From an uncultured Chloroflexota bacterium (GTDB taxonomy: Bacteria; Chloroflexota; Chloroflexia; Chloroflexales; Roseiflexaceae): a stretch of DNA of 21,700 nt. The position numbers and the translations under genes were made by a program. Location: NCBI GenBank assembly GCA_937876225.1, contig CALFIC010000010.1:1-21700 (forward strand), in the 5' to 3' direction. The notes below the pieces were generated by a model. The model did no database searches. It saw only the letters and a list, made by a program, of their open reading frames with translations, and was not told the DNA's origin. Each line of letters starts with the position of its first letter. Position 1 is the stretch's first letter. Shown in pieces: positions 1 to 6,589 of this stretch.

Positions 1-182
1 ACGGAGATTGCACGGCGCCTTCGGCGCCATACAATGACGTTGGATGGGGTGTCACTGCGCCCTCTGTGCGCGCCAACGACAATCCTATGCTCCGGCACGG
101 AGATTGCACGGCGCCTTCGGCGCCATACAATGACGTTGGATGGGGTGTCACGCGCCCCCGCTGCGCAAGCCAACGACGATCC
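1..182. repeat. Structured intergenic repeat, cluster 1 (two units)
   Basis: Two consecutive copies of a roughly 100-bp unit are seen, the first starting at the window edge (1-96) and the second at 97-182, both opening with ACGGAGATTGCACGGCGCC. Each contains GGCGCC-TTC-GGCGCC inside a longer imperfect ATTG...CAAT stem. A second small hairpin, CTCCG-GCA-CGGAG, spans the unit junction. An outer pair CCAACG (73-78) / CGTTGG (134-139) encloses both hairpins. The unit recurs at 2210-2597. The frames open through it are GC-rich read-throughs of repeats, not genes. It is non-coding, possibly a REP- or MITE-like element. From 183 to about 391 the sequence is unique and turns AT-rich, forming the leader of the RCC1 gene. 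Confidence 0.85.
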
Positions 183-250
183 GATCATGATTCCCGCGGG
201 GGGCATCAAAAGGGGTGCAGAAAAAATATACATTTTATTGTTAGTGGATA

Positions 251-279
251 TTGTATTAATTTGTGTTATCTAGTATATT
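251..279 (+). promoter_or_regulatory. Weak candidate promoter of the RCC1-like gene
   Basis: TTGTAT (251-256) and TATATT (274-279) are separated by 17 nt in an AT-rich stretch about 110 nt before the chosen ATG. The -10 matches the consensus at five of six positions, the -35 at only three. AT-rich DNA gives such matches by chance, so this is tentative. Confidence 0.25.
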
Positions 280-391
280 GTAACGTATAAGACAAATGTA
301 TGGCAAATGTGTTTATATGCCACTTTTGTACTTACATATCGTTTTTAATAGGTATCAGTATTGTTTGTGTAACATGAATGAGAGAGGTATC

Positions 392-2005
392 ATGCGGAGA
401 ATTATTTGGCTCGTTGTTGGCTTGTGTGTGGTATTCAGTATCAGCAGTGTCTTACCCGTACAAATTACGAACGCAGTGAGTAGGACCGCCAAAGCCATTG
501 CGGTAGGCTATGAGCATGTCTGTGCCATCCTTGATGATAATAGCGTCAAATGCTGGGGTGTGAATTCTTATGGTGTACTTGGCTACGATGATACCGACGG
601 CCGTGGGCTGGGGCCGGGGAGTATGGCTACCTTAGGTACGGTCAATCTCGGTACGGGGCATACCGCAAAAGCTATTGCAGCAGGCTTACAACATACCTGT
701 GTCATCCTCGATGACAATAAAGTCAAATGCTGGGGTTTGGGATTCGGACTCGGCTATGATGATCTCACCGATCGAGGGGGTACGCCAGGAAGTATGGCTA
801 CCTTGGGTACGGTCAATCTCGGTACGGGGCGCACCGCCAAAGCTATTACAGCAGGCGTGTTTCATACCTGTGCCATCCTCGATAACGATACGGTAAAGTG
901 TTGGGGAGACAATGAGTTCGGTCAACTCGGCTACGATGATACCACCAATCGAGGAACGACGGCAGGGAGTATGGCTGCCTTGAGGGCAGTCAACCTCGGT
1001 ACGGGGCGCACCGCGAAAGCCATCACTGCAGGTCAGTATCATACCTGTGTCATTCTCGATAACAATAAAGTTAAATGCTGGGGTTTGAATGATAATGATT
1101 TCTTGGGGCATGGTAGAGGTCGACTCGGCTACGACGATACCACCAATCGAGGGGCCACGGCAGGAAGTATGGCTGCCTTGGGTACGGTCAATCTCGGTAC
1201 GGGGCGCACCGCCAAAGCTATTTCGGCAGGCGAGTCGCATACCTGTGCCATCCTCGATAACGATACGGTAAAGTGTTGGGGAGATAATGATGACGGTCAA
1301 CTCGGCTATGACGACCATATGCCTCGGGGTGATGGAGGTGCTGGGTATGGAATGGCGACACTTAGCACCGTTAACCTCGGGGCGGGGCACACTGCCAAAG
1401 CTATTTCGGCAGGGGCATGGTATGGCCATGCCACTTGTGTCATTCTTGATGATAACAGTGTCAAATGCTGGGGTAATAATTTATCGGGACAATTAGGTTA
1501 CGATGATCTCACCAATCGAGGAGGTACGGCTGGGAGTATGGCTGCCTTGGGGGTAGTCAACCTGGGGGCGGGACATACAGCCAAAGCGATTGATTTAAGC
1601 TTATACTGGACCTGTGCCATACTCGACGATAATAGTGTCAAATGTTGGGGAGGTGAGTATAATGCAATACCAGGCTACGAGGGCGCGCATGGTCGTGGTG
1701 GGCATCCAGGTGATATGGCAGCTCTTGGCACGATTAACCTGAGTGGTGTGGCTTTGCCTGGTACCGCAACTGCTACCGAAACGAATACACTCACCAAAAC
1801 GAATACACCCACCAAAACGAATACACTCACCAAAACGAATACAATCACCAAAACTGCAACACTCACCAAAACGAACACTCGTACCGCTACGAACACTCGT
1901 ACCGCTACGAGCACCCGTACCGCTACGAGCACCCGTACCGCTACGAATACCCGTACCGCTACTCGTACCGCTACGAATACCCGTACTGCAACACCTACCC
2001 CGTAA
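392..2005 (+). CDS. Exported seven-repeat RCC1-like beta-propeller protein with Thr-rich tail
   Basis: The protein has 537 aa from ATG 392, chosen because AGAGAGG lies just upstream and the frame then opens with a signal peptide (MRRIIWLVVGLCVVF..., likely cut after TNA). An in-frame ATG at 296 would bury this signal. Seven tandem repeats of about 57 aa follow, each with the core H(T)C-A/V-IL-D-N--VKCWG, then G-LGYDD, then MA-LG-VNLG. This matches the RCC1 family, and seven repeats make one complete seven-bladed propeller. Every blade keeps two cysteines nine residues apart, which suits extracellular disulfides. The last blade is degenerate (no QLGYDD). From about residue 455 the protein is a Thr/Lys/Arg/Asn stalk ending in TPTP and the stop, with no sorting signal or membrane anchor. 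It probably acts outside the cell in binding; the partner is unknown. No linked gene on the same strand is seen. Confidence 0.85.
   Translation: MRRIIWLVVGLCVVFSISSVLPVQITNAVSRTAKAIAVGYEHVCAILDDNSVKCWGVNSYGVLGYDDTDGRGLGPGSMATLGTVNLGTGHTAKAIAAGLQHTCVILDDNKVKCWGLGFGLGYDDLTDRGGTPGSMATLGTVNLGTGRTAKAITAGVFHTCAILDNDTVKCWGDNEFGQLGYDDTTNRGTTAGSMAALRAVNLGTGRTAKAITAGQYHTCVILDNNKVKCWGLNDNDFLGHGRGRLGYDDTTNRGATAGSMAALGTVNLGTGRTAKAISAGESHTCAILDNDTVKCWGDNDDGQLGYDDHMPRGDGGAGYGMATLSTVNLGAGHTAKAISAGAWYGHATCVILDDNSVKCWGNNLSGQLGYDDLTNRGGTAGSMAALGVVNLGAGHTAKAIDLSLYWTCAILDDNSVKCWGGEYNAIPGYEGAHGRGGHPGDMAALGTINLSGVALPGTATATETNTLTKTNTPTKTNTLTKTNTITKTATLTKTNTRTATNTRTATSTRTATSTRTATNTRTATRTATNTRTATPTP
1781..1990 (+). 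repeat. 18-bp tandem repeats encoding the Thr-rich stalk
   Basis: About a dozen in-frame 18-bp units lie here. The first five are of the type ACGAATACACTCACCAAA (TNTLTK). The later ones are of the type ACGAACACTCGTACCGCT (TNTRTA). One unit, at 1961-1972, is 6 bp short, still in frame. The two families switch sharply at 1871. The array can change length by slippage without breaking the reading frame, so stalk length probably varies between strains. Confidence 0.85.
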
Positions 2006-2029
2006 TATGCTTGTGTGATGCATGTACAA

Positions 2030-2064
2030 AAACCCTCCTATCACCACATGTGATAGGAGGGTTT
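2030..2064. terminator. Bidirectional intrinsic terminator after the RCC1-like gene
   Basis: A perfect 15-bp stem (2030-2044 with 2050-2064) has a 5-nt loop CACAT. An A-run lies before it and GTTTC ends it, so it can terminate from either side. It starts 25 nt after the RCC1 stop codon. Between it and the repeat cluster at 2210 lies about 145 nt in which I see no gene. Confidence 0.85.
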
Positions 2065-2209
2065 CTGCAAACCGCTGTATGTAGCATAACGTGACGTCGG
2101 TCGTCAACAGGTAAGGGCGATTAATCCACGGCGCCGATGCAATGCTTGGTGTATGGATGCGTCAGTGCGCTGTGGAAAATCGCCCATAGAACATAGAGCC
2201 GATGTATCA

Positions 2210-2597
2210 GTGTCTTCGCGCCCTCCGCGACGATCCTACGCTCCGGCACGGAGATTGCACGGCGCCTCCGGCGCCATACAATGACGTTGGATGGGGTGTC
2301 ACGCGCGCCCTCCGCGTCCTCTGTGCGCGCCAACGACAATCCTACGCTCCGGCACGGAGATTGCACGAATGACGTTGGATCGGGTGTCTCTGCGCCCTCT
2401 ATGTGCGCTGTGCGCGCCAACGACACCGCGATAGGTGCATGGGCAGTCATTCATCGGTGCACATCAACTGTGCGAGCCAACGACGATCCTACGCTCCGGC
2501 ACGGAGATTGCACGGCGCCTTTGGCGCCATACAATGACGTTGGATGGGGTGTCTCCGCGCCCTCCGCGTCCTCTGTGCGAGCCAACGACAATCCTAC
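2210..2597. repeat. Structured intergenic repeat, cluster 2 (three units plus a truncated one)
   Basis: This is the same unit as at 1-182. A truncated copy covers 2210-2247. Full copies start at 2248 and 2501 with ACGGAGATTGCAC. A variant at 2353-2500 lacks exactly 18 nt, removing the GGCGCC hairpin, and carries about 60 nt of extra sequence ending in a second copy of the (G)CCAACGAC segment. The hairpin loop differs between copies (TTC, TCC, TTT) while both GGCGCC arms are unchanged. The outer CCAACG/CGTTGG pairs are at 2330-2335/2373-2378 and 2477-2482/2538-2543. The final copy runs into the 3' end of the CBM9-like gene and includes its stop codon. Confidence 0.85.
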
Positions 2598-3400
2598 GTA
2601 AACTCCACAATACTAAAGCTCTCGGGGATGTGTGAATCGTACACGCCGTGGGGGTTGAGGCTCCAGCCCGGGTTTTGGGGTAATGGTGCCCCATGCAAGC
2701 GTAACGCTTCAAATCGCGAAAAATCGCAGCGCAATGTGCTTCCTACCGCAGGCGCCCCGCTCCGCCCGTTGAACATAAACGCCAGACTCTGCCATGGAAT
2801 GGCGAGCTCGACCGTCCAACCCTTGTCGACGTCACTGTTGTCGTTGATACTGCCCTGTACCTGTACCGCAGTCTGCAACCCAGGCATGTCGAAATCGAGG
2901 AAGCCCCAGCGCCGCCCGCGCGGGTGCTTGCCAAAGCGCCCATCTTGGAAGCCCGCTAGCAAATCTACGTCACGGCTGTACAAATCAAACTGAGGCGTAT
3001 CAAAGCGTCCACCCTTGCGATGGGCATCTTGCCAGATGAAAAAGGCTTCGTAAACGGTCCCAAAGGCGTTGATTTCGAGTTCGTAATAACAATCGTCGCC
3101 GCCAATAAATAATTCGACGTCGTTGTCAAACCAAATAAAACTATCCCGCTCGGTCATCGTCGCCGTCACAAACGGCTCTTCGATCCAATAGGCCACATAA
3201 AAGTGCGTGTCGTCGTATTGGCAGGCCACCCGTGTGTCGTAGTAGGCCGGCTCGCCACTCACCATGTCCACAAAGCGCGGCGAGCGCGTCACATCGCGCC
3301 ATGCGGCTTTGCTCAGGTCACCGTCAACCACAATCGGCTGCGGGGCGCGGGTGGCATAGATGCGGGTTAATTTGTCAGGTGTTACACCATAACTTGTCAT
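2594..3400 (-). CDS. CBM9-like (DOMON-fold) carbohydrate-binding protein
   Basis: The protein has 268 aa. ATG 3400 is preceded by AAGAGG six nt upstream. The family 9 carbohydrate-binding-like pattern is clear: VDGDLSKAAW (25-34), a DNDVELFI strand (92-99), YYELEINAFG (105-114), and a late ELAIPW strand. There is no signal peptide and no catalytic domain, so it is a stand-alone, probably cytoplasmic, domain of the kind found in sugar-catabolism clusters. Its ligand cannot be inferred. It is the last gene of the minus-strand cluster and probably has its own promoter (TACAAT at 3437-3442). The last codon and the TAG stop fall inside the adjoining repeat, so the natural C-terminus may have been reshaped by the repeat. 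Confidence 0.8.
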   Translation of the reverse strand: MTSYGVTPDKLTRIYATRAPQPIVVDGDLSKAAWRDVTRSPRFVDMVSGEPAYYDTRVACQYDDTHFYVAYWIEEPFVTATMTERDSFIWFDNDVELFIGGDDCYYELEINAFGTVYEAFFIWQDAHRKGGRFDTPQFDLYSRDVDLLAGFQDGRFGKHPRGRRWGFLDFDMPGLQTAVQVQGSINDNSDVDKGWTVELAIPWQSLAFMFNGRSGAPAVGSTLRCDFSRFEALRLHGAPLPQNPGWSLNPHGVYDSHIPESFSIVEFT

Positions 3401-3436
3401 AAAAAACCTCTTGGGCGCAGTGGTGAATATCTGAAT

Positions 3437-3442
3437 ATTGTA
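3437..3442 (-). promoter_or_regulatory. Candidate -10 element (TACAAT) of the CBM9-like gene
   Basis: On the minus strand this reads GCTACAAT, 36 nt before the ATG at 3400. No good -35 is visible. The same octamer precedes the PhyH-like, Gfo/Idh/MocA A and M20 genes, which supports it as a real promoter element. Confidence 0.45.
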
Positions 3443-3500
3443 GCCTGAATGTCGCGCGAGCCCCGTGGCGTACGACTCAGTCGTGCACCACCGTCAAAAT

Positions 3501-4265
3501 CTAGTCGTTGGGTGGGGTCAGCTGTGCCAACATGCCGCCATCGGCATGGATGGCTGCCCCCAGTACAAACCCGGCGTCATCACTGGCCAGCCAGGTGATG
3601 ACTTTGGCGATGTCGTCGGGTTGCCCCACTCGCCCAATCGGTTGCGCTTTGGCCCAACCAGCCAGGCTGGCTTCGACGCCAGCGCCGTGGGCGATGTCAC
3701 TGCGGAGCATGGGGGTGTCGATGGCGCCGGGTACGACACAATTGGTGCGAATCCCCTTGCGGCCATAGTCCATCCCCATTTGGCGCGTGAGCGACACCAC
3801 GCCCCCTTTGGATGCCGCATAGGCGGCGATGTTGGTGGTGGTGGCAAACGAATGGGGCGAAGCGAGATTGATGATGCTGCCACGCCCTTTTTTGAGCATG
3901 TGGGGGATGACGGCATGGCTACACAGATAAATGCTACTCAGATTGACGGTGATGACCCGATTCCACTCGGCAAAACTGGTTTCGTGTAGTGGTTTGCTCA
4001 GCAAAATCCCCGTATTGTTGACTAGCACATCGACAGTCCCATAATGGGCGATGACTTGGTCTACCATGGCGTTGACCGCTTGTTCGTCACCGACGTCGCA
4101 AGTGATGGCGAGGTGATTACTGCCACTACACATGGCGATGGTGGCGTTGGCGTTAGCGCTATTGATGTCGGCGGCGACCACGTAATCACCGAGGCTGGCA
4201 AAGCGCAGTGCTGCGGCTTGGCCAATCCCCGATCCGGCGCCGGTAATGATGACAACGCGTGACAT
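3501..4265 (-). CDS. Short-chain dehydrogenase/reductase (classical SDR)
   Basis: The protein has 254 aa, the normal length for a classical SDR that reduces or oxidises a hydroxyl/keto group with NAD(P). The nucleotide-binding motif TGAGSGIG is at 8-15. Asp33 at the end of the second strand suggests NAD(H) preference. The NNxG motif reads NNTG (83-86), and the catalytic tetrad is Asn108, Ser136, Tyr149, Lys153 (YAASK). ATG 4265 has AAAGGAG six nt upstream. It starts 17 nt after the amidohydrolase stop, so the two are probably cotranscribed. In this cluster it likely acts on a sugar- or cyclitol-type alcohol; the substrate is not determined by the sequence. No strong terminator follows. Confidence 0.9.
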   Translation of the reverse strand: MSRVVIITGAGSGIGQAAALRFASLGDYVVAADINSANANATIAMCSGSNHLAITCDVGDEQAVNAMVDQVIAHYGTVDVLVNNTGILLSKPLHETSFAEWNRVITVNLSSIYLCSHAVIPHMLKKGRGSIINLASPHSFATTTNIAAYAASKGGVVSLTRQMGMDYGRKGIRTNCVVPGAIDTPMLRSDIAHGAGVEASLAGWAKAQPIGRVGQPDDIAKVITWLASDDAGFVLGAAIHADGGMLAQLTPPND

Positions 4266-4282
4266 ACGAGACTCCTTTGTAG

Positions 4283-5548
4283 TTATATCCGCCCAAACAG
4301 GCGGCGCTGATTATCGTGCAAGAGGTGCTGGGCGATGCGGATGGCGGCTGCTTCGCTCAAATAGCCCTCCGCCACTTCGGCACTGAGGGTGCGGGTCAGC
4401 CATTGGCGGGTTTGGGCCGCAAATCCCACCGTCTGGGTGGGCAAAAAGGCATCGCCGCCGAAGCCAAAGAGTTTGTTGATGGGCACACTATGAATCCACT
4501 GGCGTACAAATTCACTACTCGCACGGGGATTGATGCTCCACGCCCAACACAAATCCACATAGACATTGGCGTAATGCTTGGCCATGCTCAGTAATTCGTG
4601 TTGGTAGGGATAGCCGATGTGCATCAGCACAAAGGTGGTATCGGGGTGCTGTTTGATCAGCCCACTCAATTGTCCTGGCCGCACCCAATCGATGGGCATG
4701 GTGCGATTGCCGGCAAAGTGGCCGGTATGGATTTTGATAGGCAATTTCAGATTGGCCGCGTGGCGGGCAATCTGGTCGAGCGCCCAATCACCAATCATAC
4801 AAGCTTCCAATTCACCCAGGTGCGCCCCACGCATTTTTTTCTCAAAAACAGACACCACGGCTGCCTCAGCGGGTAATTGCCAGGCCAAGGTGCGGTTGTA
4901 GGCGTGTTGGGTTTTGATGGCGCAGGCCTGTGGGGCATTGTGCGTGATGATGTGCTGGATGGCGCGGGCATAATCGCCTAGGCTACTGATGGCAAAGCCC
5001 ACATCGCTGGCCAACTCGGCGAGGTCGATGGTGCCGTTGACCATGTTACAGACGTTGATGTCGTACTGATAGACGCGCTTGTCGCCTGCCCCGAGCGGTG
5101 CCTGCCACGTAAAAGCATCGATCTGAATGGTGGCGAGATTAGCCACTTGCTCGAGCAGATACTGATATTGCCCGGGCTGCGTATAAGTGAGCTGGCGCGG
5201 TTGGGCTGCCACCAAGGCCGCGGCCGTGAGTTCGTCGATGTCATACAAGATTTGCGCCGACAAGCGCACCGCCTCGGCATAGCCCGTCTGCGCACAATCG
5301 GCCCAATAGGGCGCAACCAACTGCCAGCGGGCGGCGATGTCGGGGTTGCTGGCATCGAGGAAGGCTTCGAGGGTGGCGTAGCTACAACCCGCACTAATCA
5401 AATCGTGTTGGATGTAGGCGTTGAGCCCAAACAGCGCTGCGATGATGTCGGGCGCACTCGCCACGTACTCCGCCGGCGTAATCAGATGCTCGTGGGTATC
5501 GTAGATAGGCATCTGGGCGATGTGGGTCGCAAGGGTATGGTTAGTCAC
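4283..5548 (-). CDS. Amidohydrolase-2 family TIM-barrel metal-dependent hydrolase
   Basis: The protein has 421 aa. The start is GTG at 5548, whose first 8 nt (GTGACTAA) overlap the end and stop of the PhyH-like gene, implying coupled translation. Ligand motifs of the amidohydrolase superfamily are visible: DTHEH (17-21, metal His19 and His21), IKIHTGH (271-277, His274), LMHIGYP (308-313, His310) and GFGGDAF (Asp366). This resembles the PF04909 group, with some similarity of layout to uronate-isomerase-like members. The reaction could be hydrolysis of a lactone or amide, decarboxylation, or isomerisation. It sits between an oxygenase and an SDR, so it probably acts in the same pathway. A shorter start at Met13 is possible. 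Confidence 0.85.
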   Translation of the reverse strand: MTNHTLATHIAQMPIYDTHEHLITPAEYVASAPDIIAALFGLNAYIQHDLISAGCSYATLEAFLDASNPDIAARWQLVAPYWADCAQTGYAEAVRLSAQILYDIDELTAAALVAAQPRQLTYTQPGQYQYLLEQVANLATIQIDAFTWQAPLGAGDKRVYQYDINVCNMVNGTIDLAELASDVGFAISSLGDYARAIQHIITHNAPQACAIKTQHAYNRTLAWQLPAEAAVVSVFEKKMRGAHLGELEACMIGDWALDQIARHAANLKLPIKIHTGHFAGNRTMPIDWVRPGQLSGLIKQHPDTTFVLMHIGYPYQHELLSMAKHYANVYVDLCWAWSINPRASSEFVRQWIHSVPINKLFGFGGDAFLPTQTVGFAAQTRQWLTRTLSAEVAEGYLSEAAAIRIAQHLLHDNQRRLFGRI

Positions 5549-6470
5549 AGATACGCTCTTTTTGCCAGTGCAGCGATTCGTCCCAGGGCGACAAGCGCAG
5601 TTGTTGTTGCTGCCAGTAGTACTTGAGTGGGGTTTCGGGCCAATCGGCGTAGAGTTCGTCCCAGCTGGCGACGCGCATATGCGGCACGAGTGATTTTTCT
5701 TCGATGTCTTGGGCGGCGGGTTGGAAGCGGTAATCGCACGACAAGCGCACCACGTCGGGGATTTGGTTAGGGAGCGACTTGTGGAGCAAGCAGCTATGGA
5801 AGGTCAGCACGTCGCCCATTTCGTAGTCGTGTTCGATCCACGGCAAATCGGTGTCGCACAGGTTGGTTTCGAGGTTACCAGCCCCTTCGGCACTCCGCAC
5901 CGTCAGCACGCCCAAGTTGTGTGAGCCATGCAGCACCGTCAAGCCACCGAGGGCTCGCGGTACATCGCCCACCGGCAACCAGCAGGTCCAGACCTGTTTG
6001 GTACCTTGGATGTGGATGAAGTCTTGGTGCATGGGGGTGGGGCGGAATGACGGACAAGGCACCATCACCCGTGCAATCGTGCGGGGGTGGGGCAACACGG
6101 CGCTGTCAAACAGGGTTTGGTAGAGTTGAATGAGGCGGGGGTGATGCTGGAAGCGCTGGAATAATTCGCGGGTTTGTAAATCGCGGTAGGCTTCCTCGGT
6201 GATACCGGTGCCACCCCACGACTCGAGGTCATGGACGGCCGGCGCGTTGACCTTGGCGGCGTCACGGGGCGTCTGTGGGTCGAGCCAGCCGCGGATGGCC
6301 ACTACATCGAGAAGCTCGTTGCGGAGCGCTTGCACGTCGGCTTTGGGGATGAGTTGTTTGAAAAAAAGATAGCCATCGTTGGCCGCGCGCGCTTGTAAGG
6401 CGGAGTGATCGGTGAGTAGTTCGGTCGAATCACGGAAACCGACGATGACATTGGGGGTGGCGTGCGTCAT
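5541..6470 (-). CDS. Phytanoyl-CoA dioxygenase (PhyH)-like Fe(II)/2-oxoglutarate oxygenase
   Basis: The protein has 309 aa from ATG 6470, chosen because AGAAAGGG lies seven nt upstream; an upstream in-frame start would add 18 unlikely residues. The PhyH facial triad is visible: His148-x-Asp150 (MHQDF), then distal His230 in FHSCLLHKSLPN, with 2-oxoglutarate-binding Arg242 (VVRLSCDYRF). Family members hydroxylate or otherwise oxidise small molecules using Fe(II), O2 and 2-oxoglutarate. Bacterial examples act on many non-lipid substrates, so phytanoyl-CoA is unlikely here. It is the first gene of a PhyH-amidohydrolase-SDR unit, with GCTACAAT 34 nt before the ATG, and overlaps the next gene by 8 nt. 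Confidence 0.85.
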   Translation of the reverse strand: MTHATPNVIVGFRDSTELLTDHSALQARAANDGYLFFKQLIPKADVQALRNELLDVVAIRGWLDPQTPRDAAKVNAPAVHDLESWGGTGITEEAYRDLQTRELFQRFQHHPRLIQLYQTLFDSAVLPHPRTIARVMVPCPSFRPTPMHQDFIHIQGTKQVWTCWLPVGDVPRALGGLTVLHGSHNLGVLTVRSAEGAGNLETNLCDTDLPWIEHDYEMGDVLTFHSCLLHKSLPNQIPDVVRLSCDYRFQPAAQDIEEKSLVPHMRVASWDELYADWPETPLKYYWQQQQLRLSPWDESLHWQKERICD

Positions 6471-6504
6471 TGCAAAGCCCTTTCTGGTAAGGGGAATTGC
6501 CAAT

Positions 6505-6510
6505 ATTGTA
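6505..6510 (-). promoter_or_regulatory. Candidate -10 element (TACAAT) of the PhyH-amidohydrolase-SDR unit
   Basis: On the minus strand GCTACAAT ends 34 nt before the start codon at 6470, within the 119-nt gap after the upstream gene. The -35 region is T-rich (TTTTTA) but not canonical. Confidence 0.5.
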
Positions 6511-6589
6511 GCATTTATTCCCACAGTAAAAACACCACGGACTCATGAATCCCGCTGGTAAAAACTCCACTGAACAGGTAAATTTTTGA

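Noticed and set aside
73..139. Resemblance of the repeat core to integron attC sites (GTTGGAT matches GTTRRRY)
   Set aside because: The partner end reads CGCCAAC or AGCCAAC, not RYYYAAC. The internal hairpins are short perfect stems rather than attC-type arms, and no integrase or gene cassettes are present.
686..2107. Long minus-strand open frames (686-1429 and 1601-2107) opposite the RCC1-like gene
   Set aside because: They mirror the repeated codons of the real gene, have no ribosome-binding sites and show no recognisable protein features.
1..2600. CRISPR array suggested by repeated units in two clusters
   Set aside because: Units are about 100 bp and directly adjacent, with no regular unique spacers, and no cas gene is nearby.
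2121..2712. Open frames through the repeat cluster on both strands (for example 2121-2450 minus, 2281-2601 plus)
   Set aside because: Their translations are the repeat unit read through again and again; composition is GC-rich non-coding and starts lack ribosome-binding sites.
3468..3486. Stem-loop GTACGACT-C-AGTCGTGC after the SDR gene as terminator
   Set aside because: It has a one-base centre, only about eight pairs including a wobble, and no T-run in the direction of transcription.
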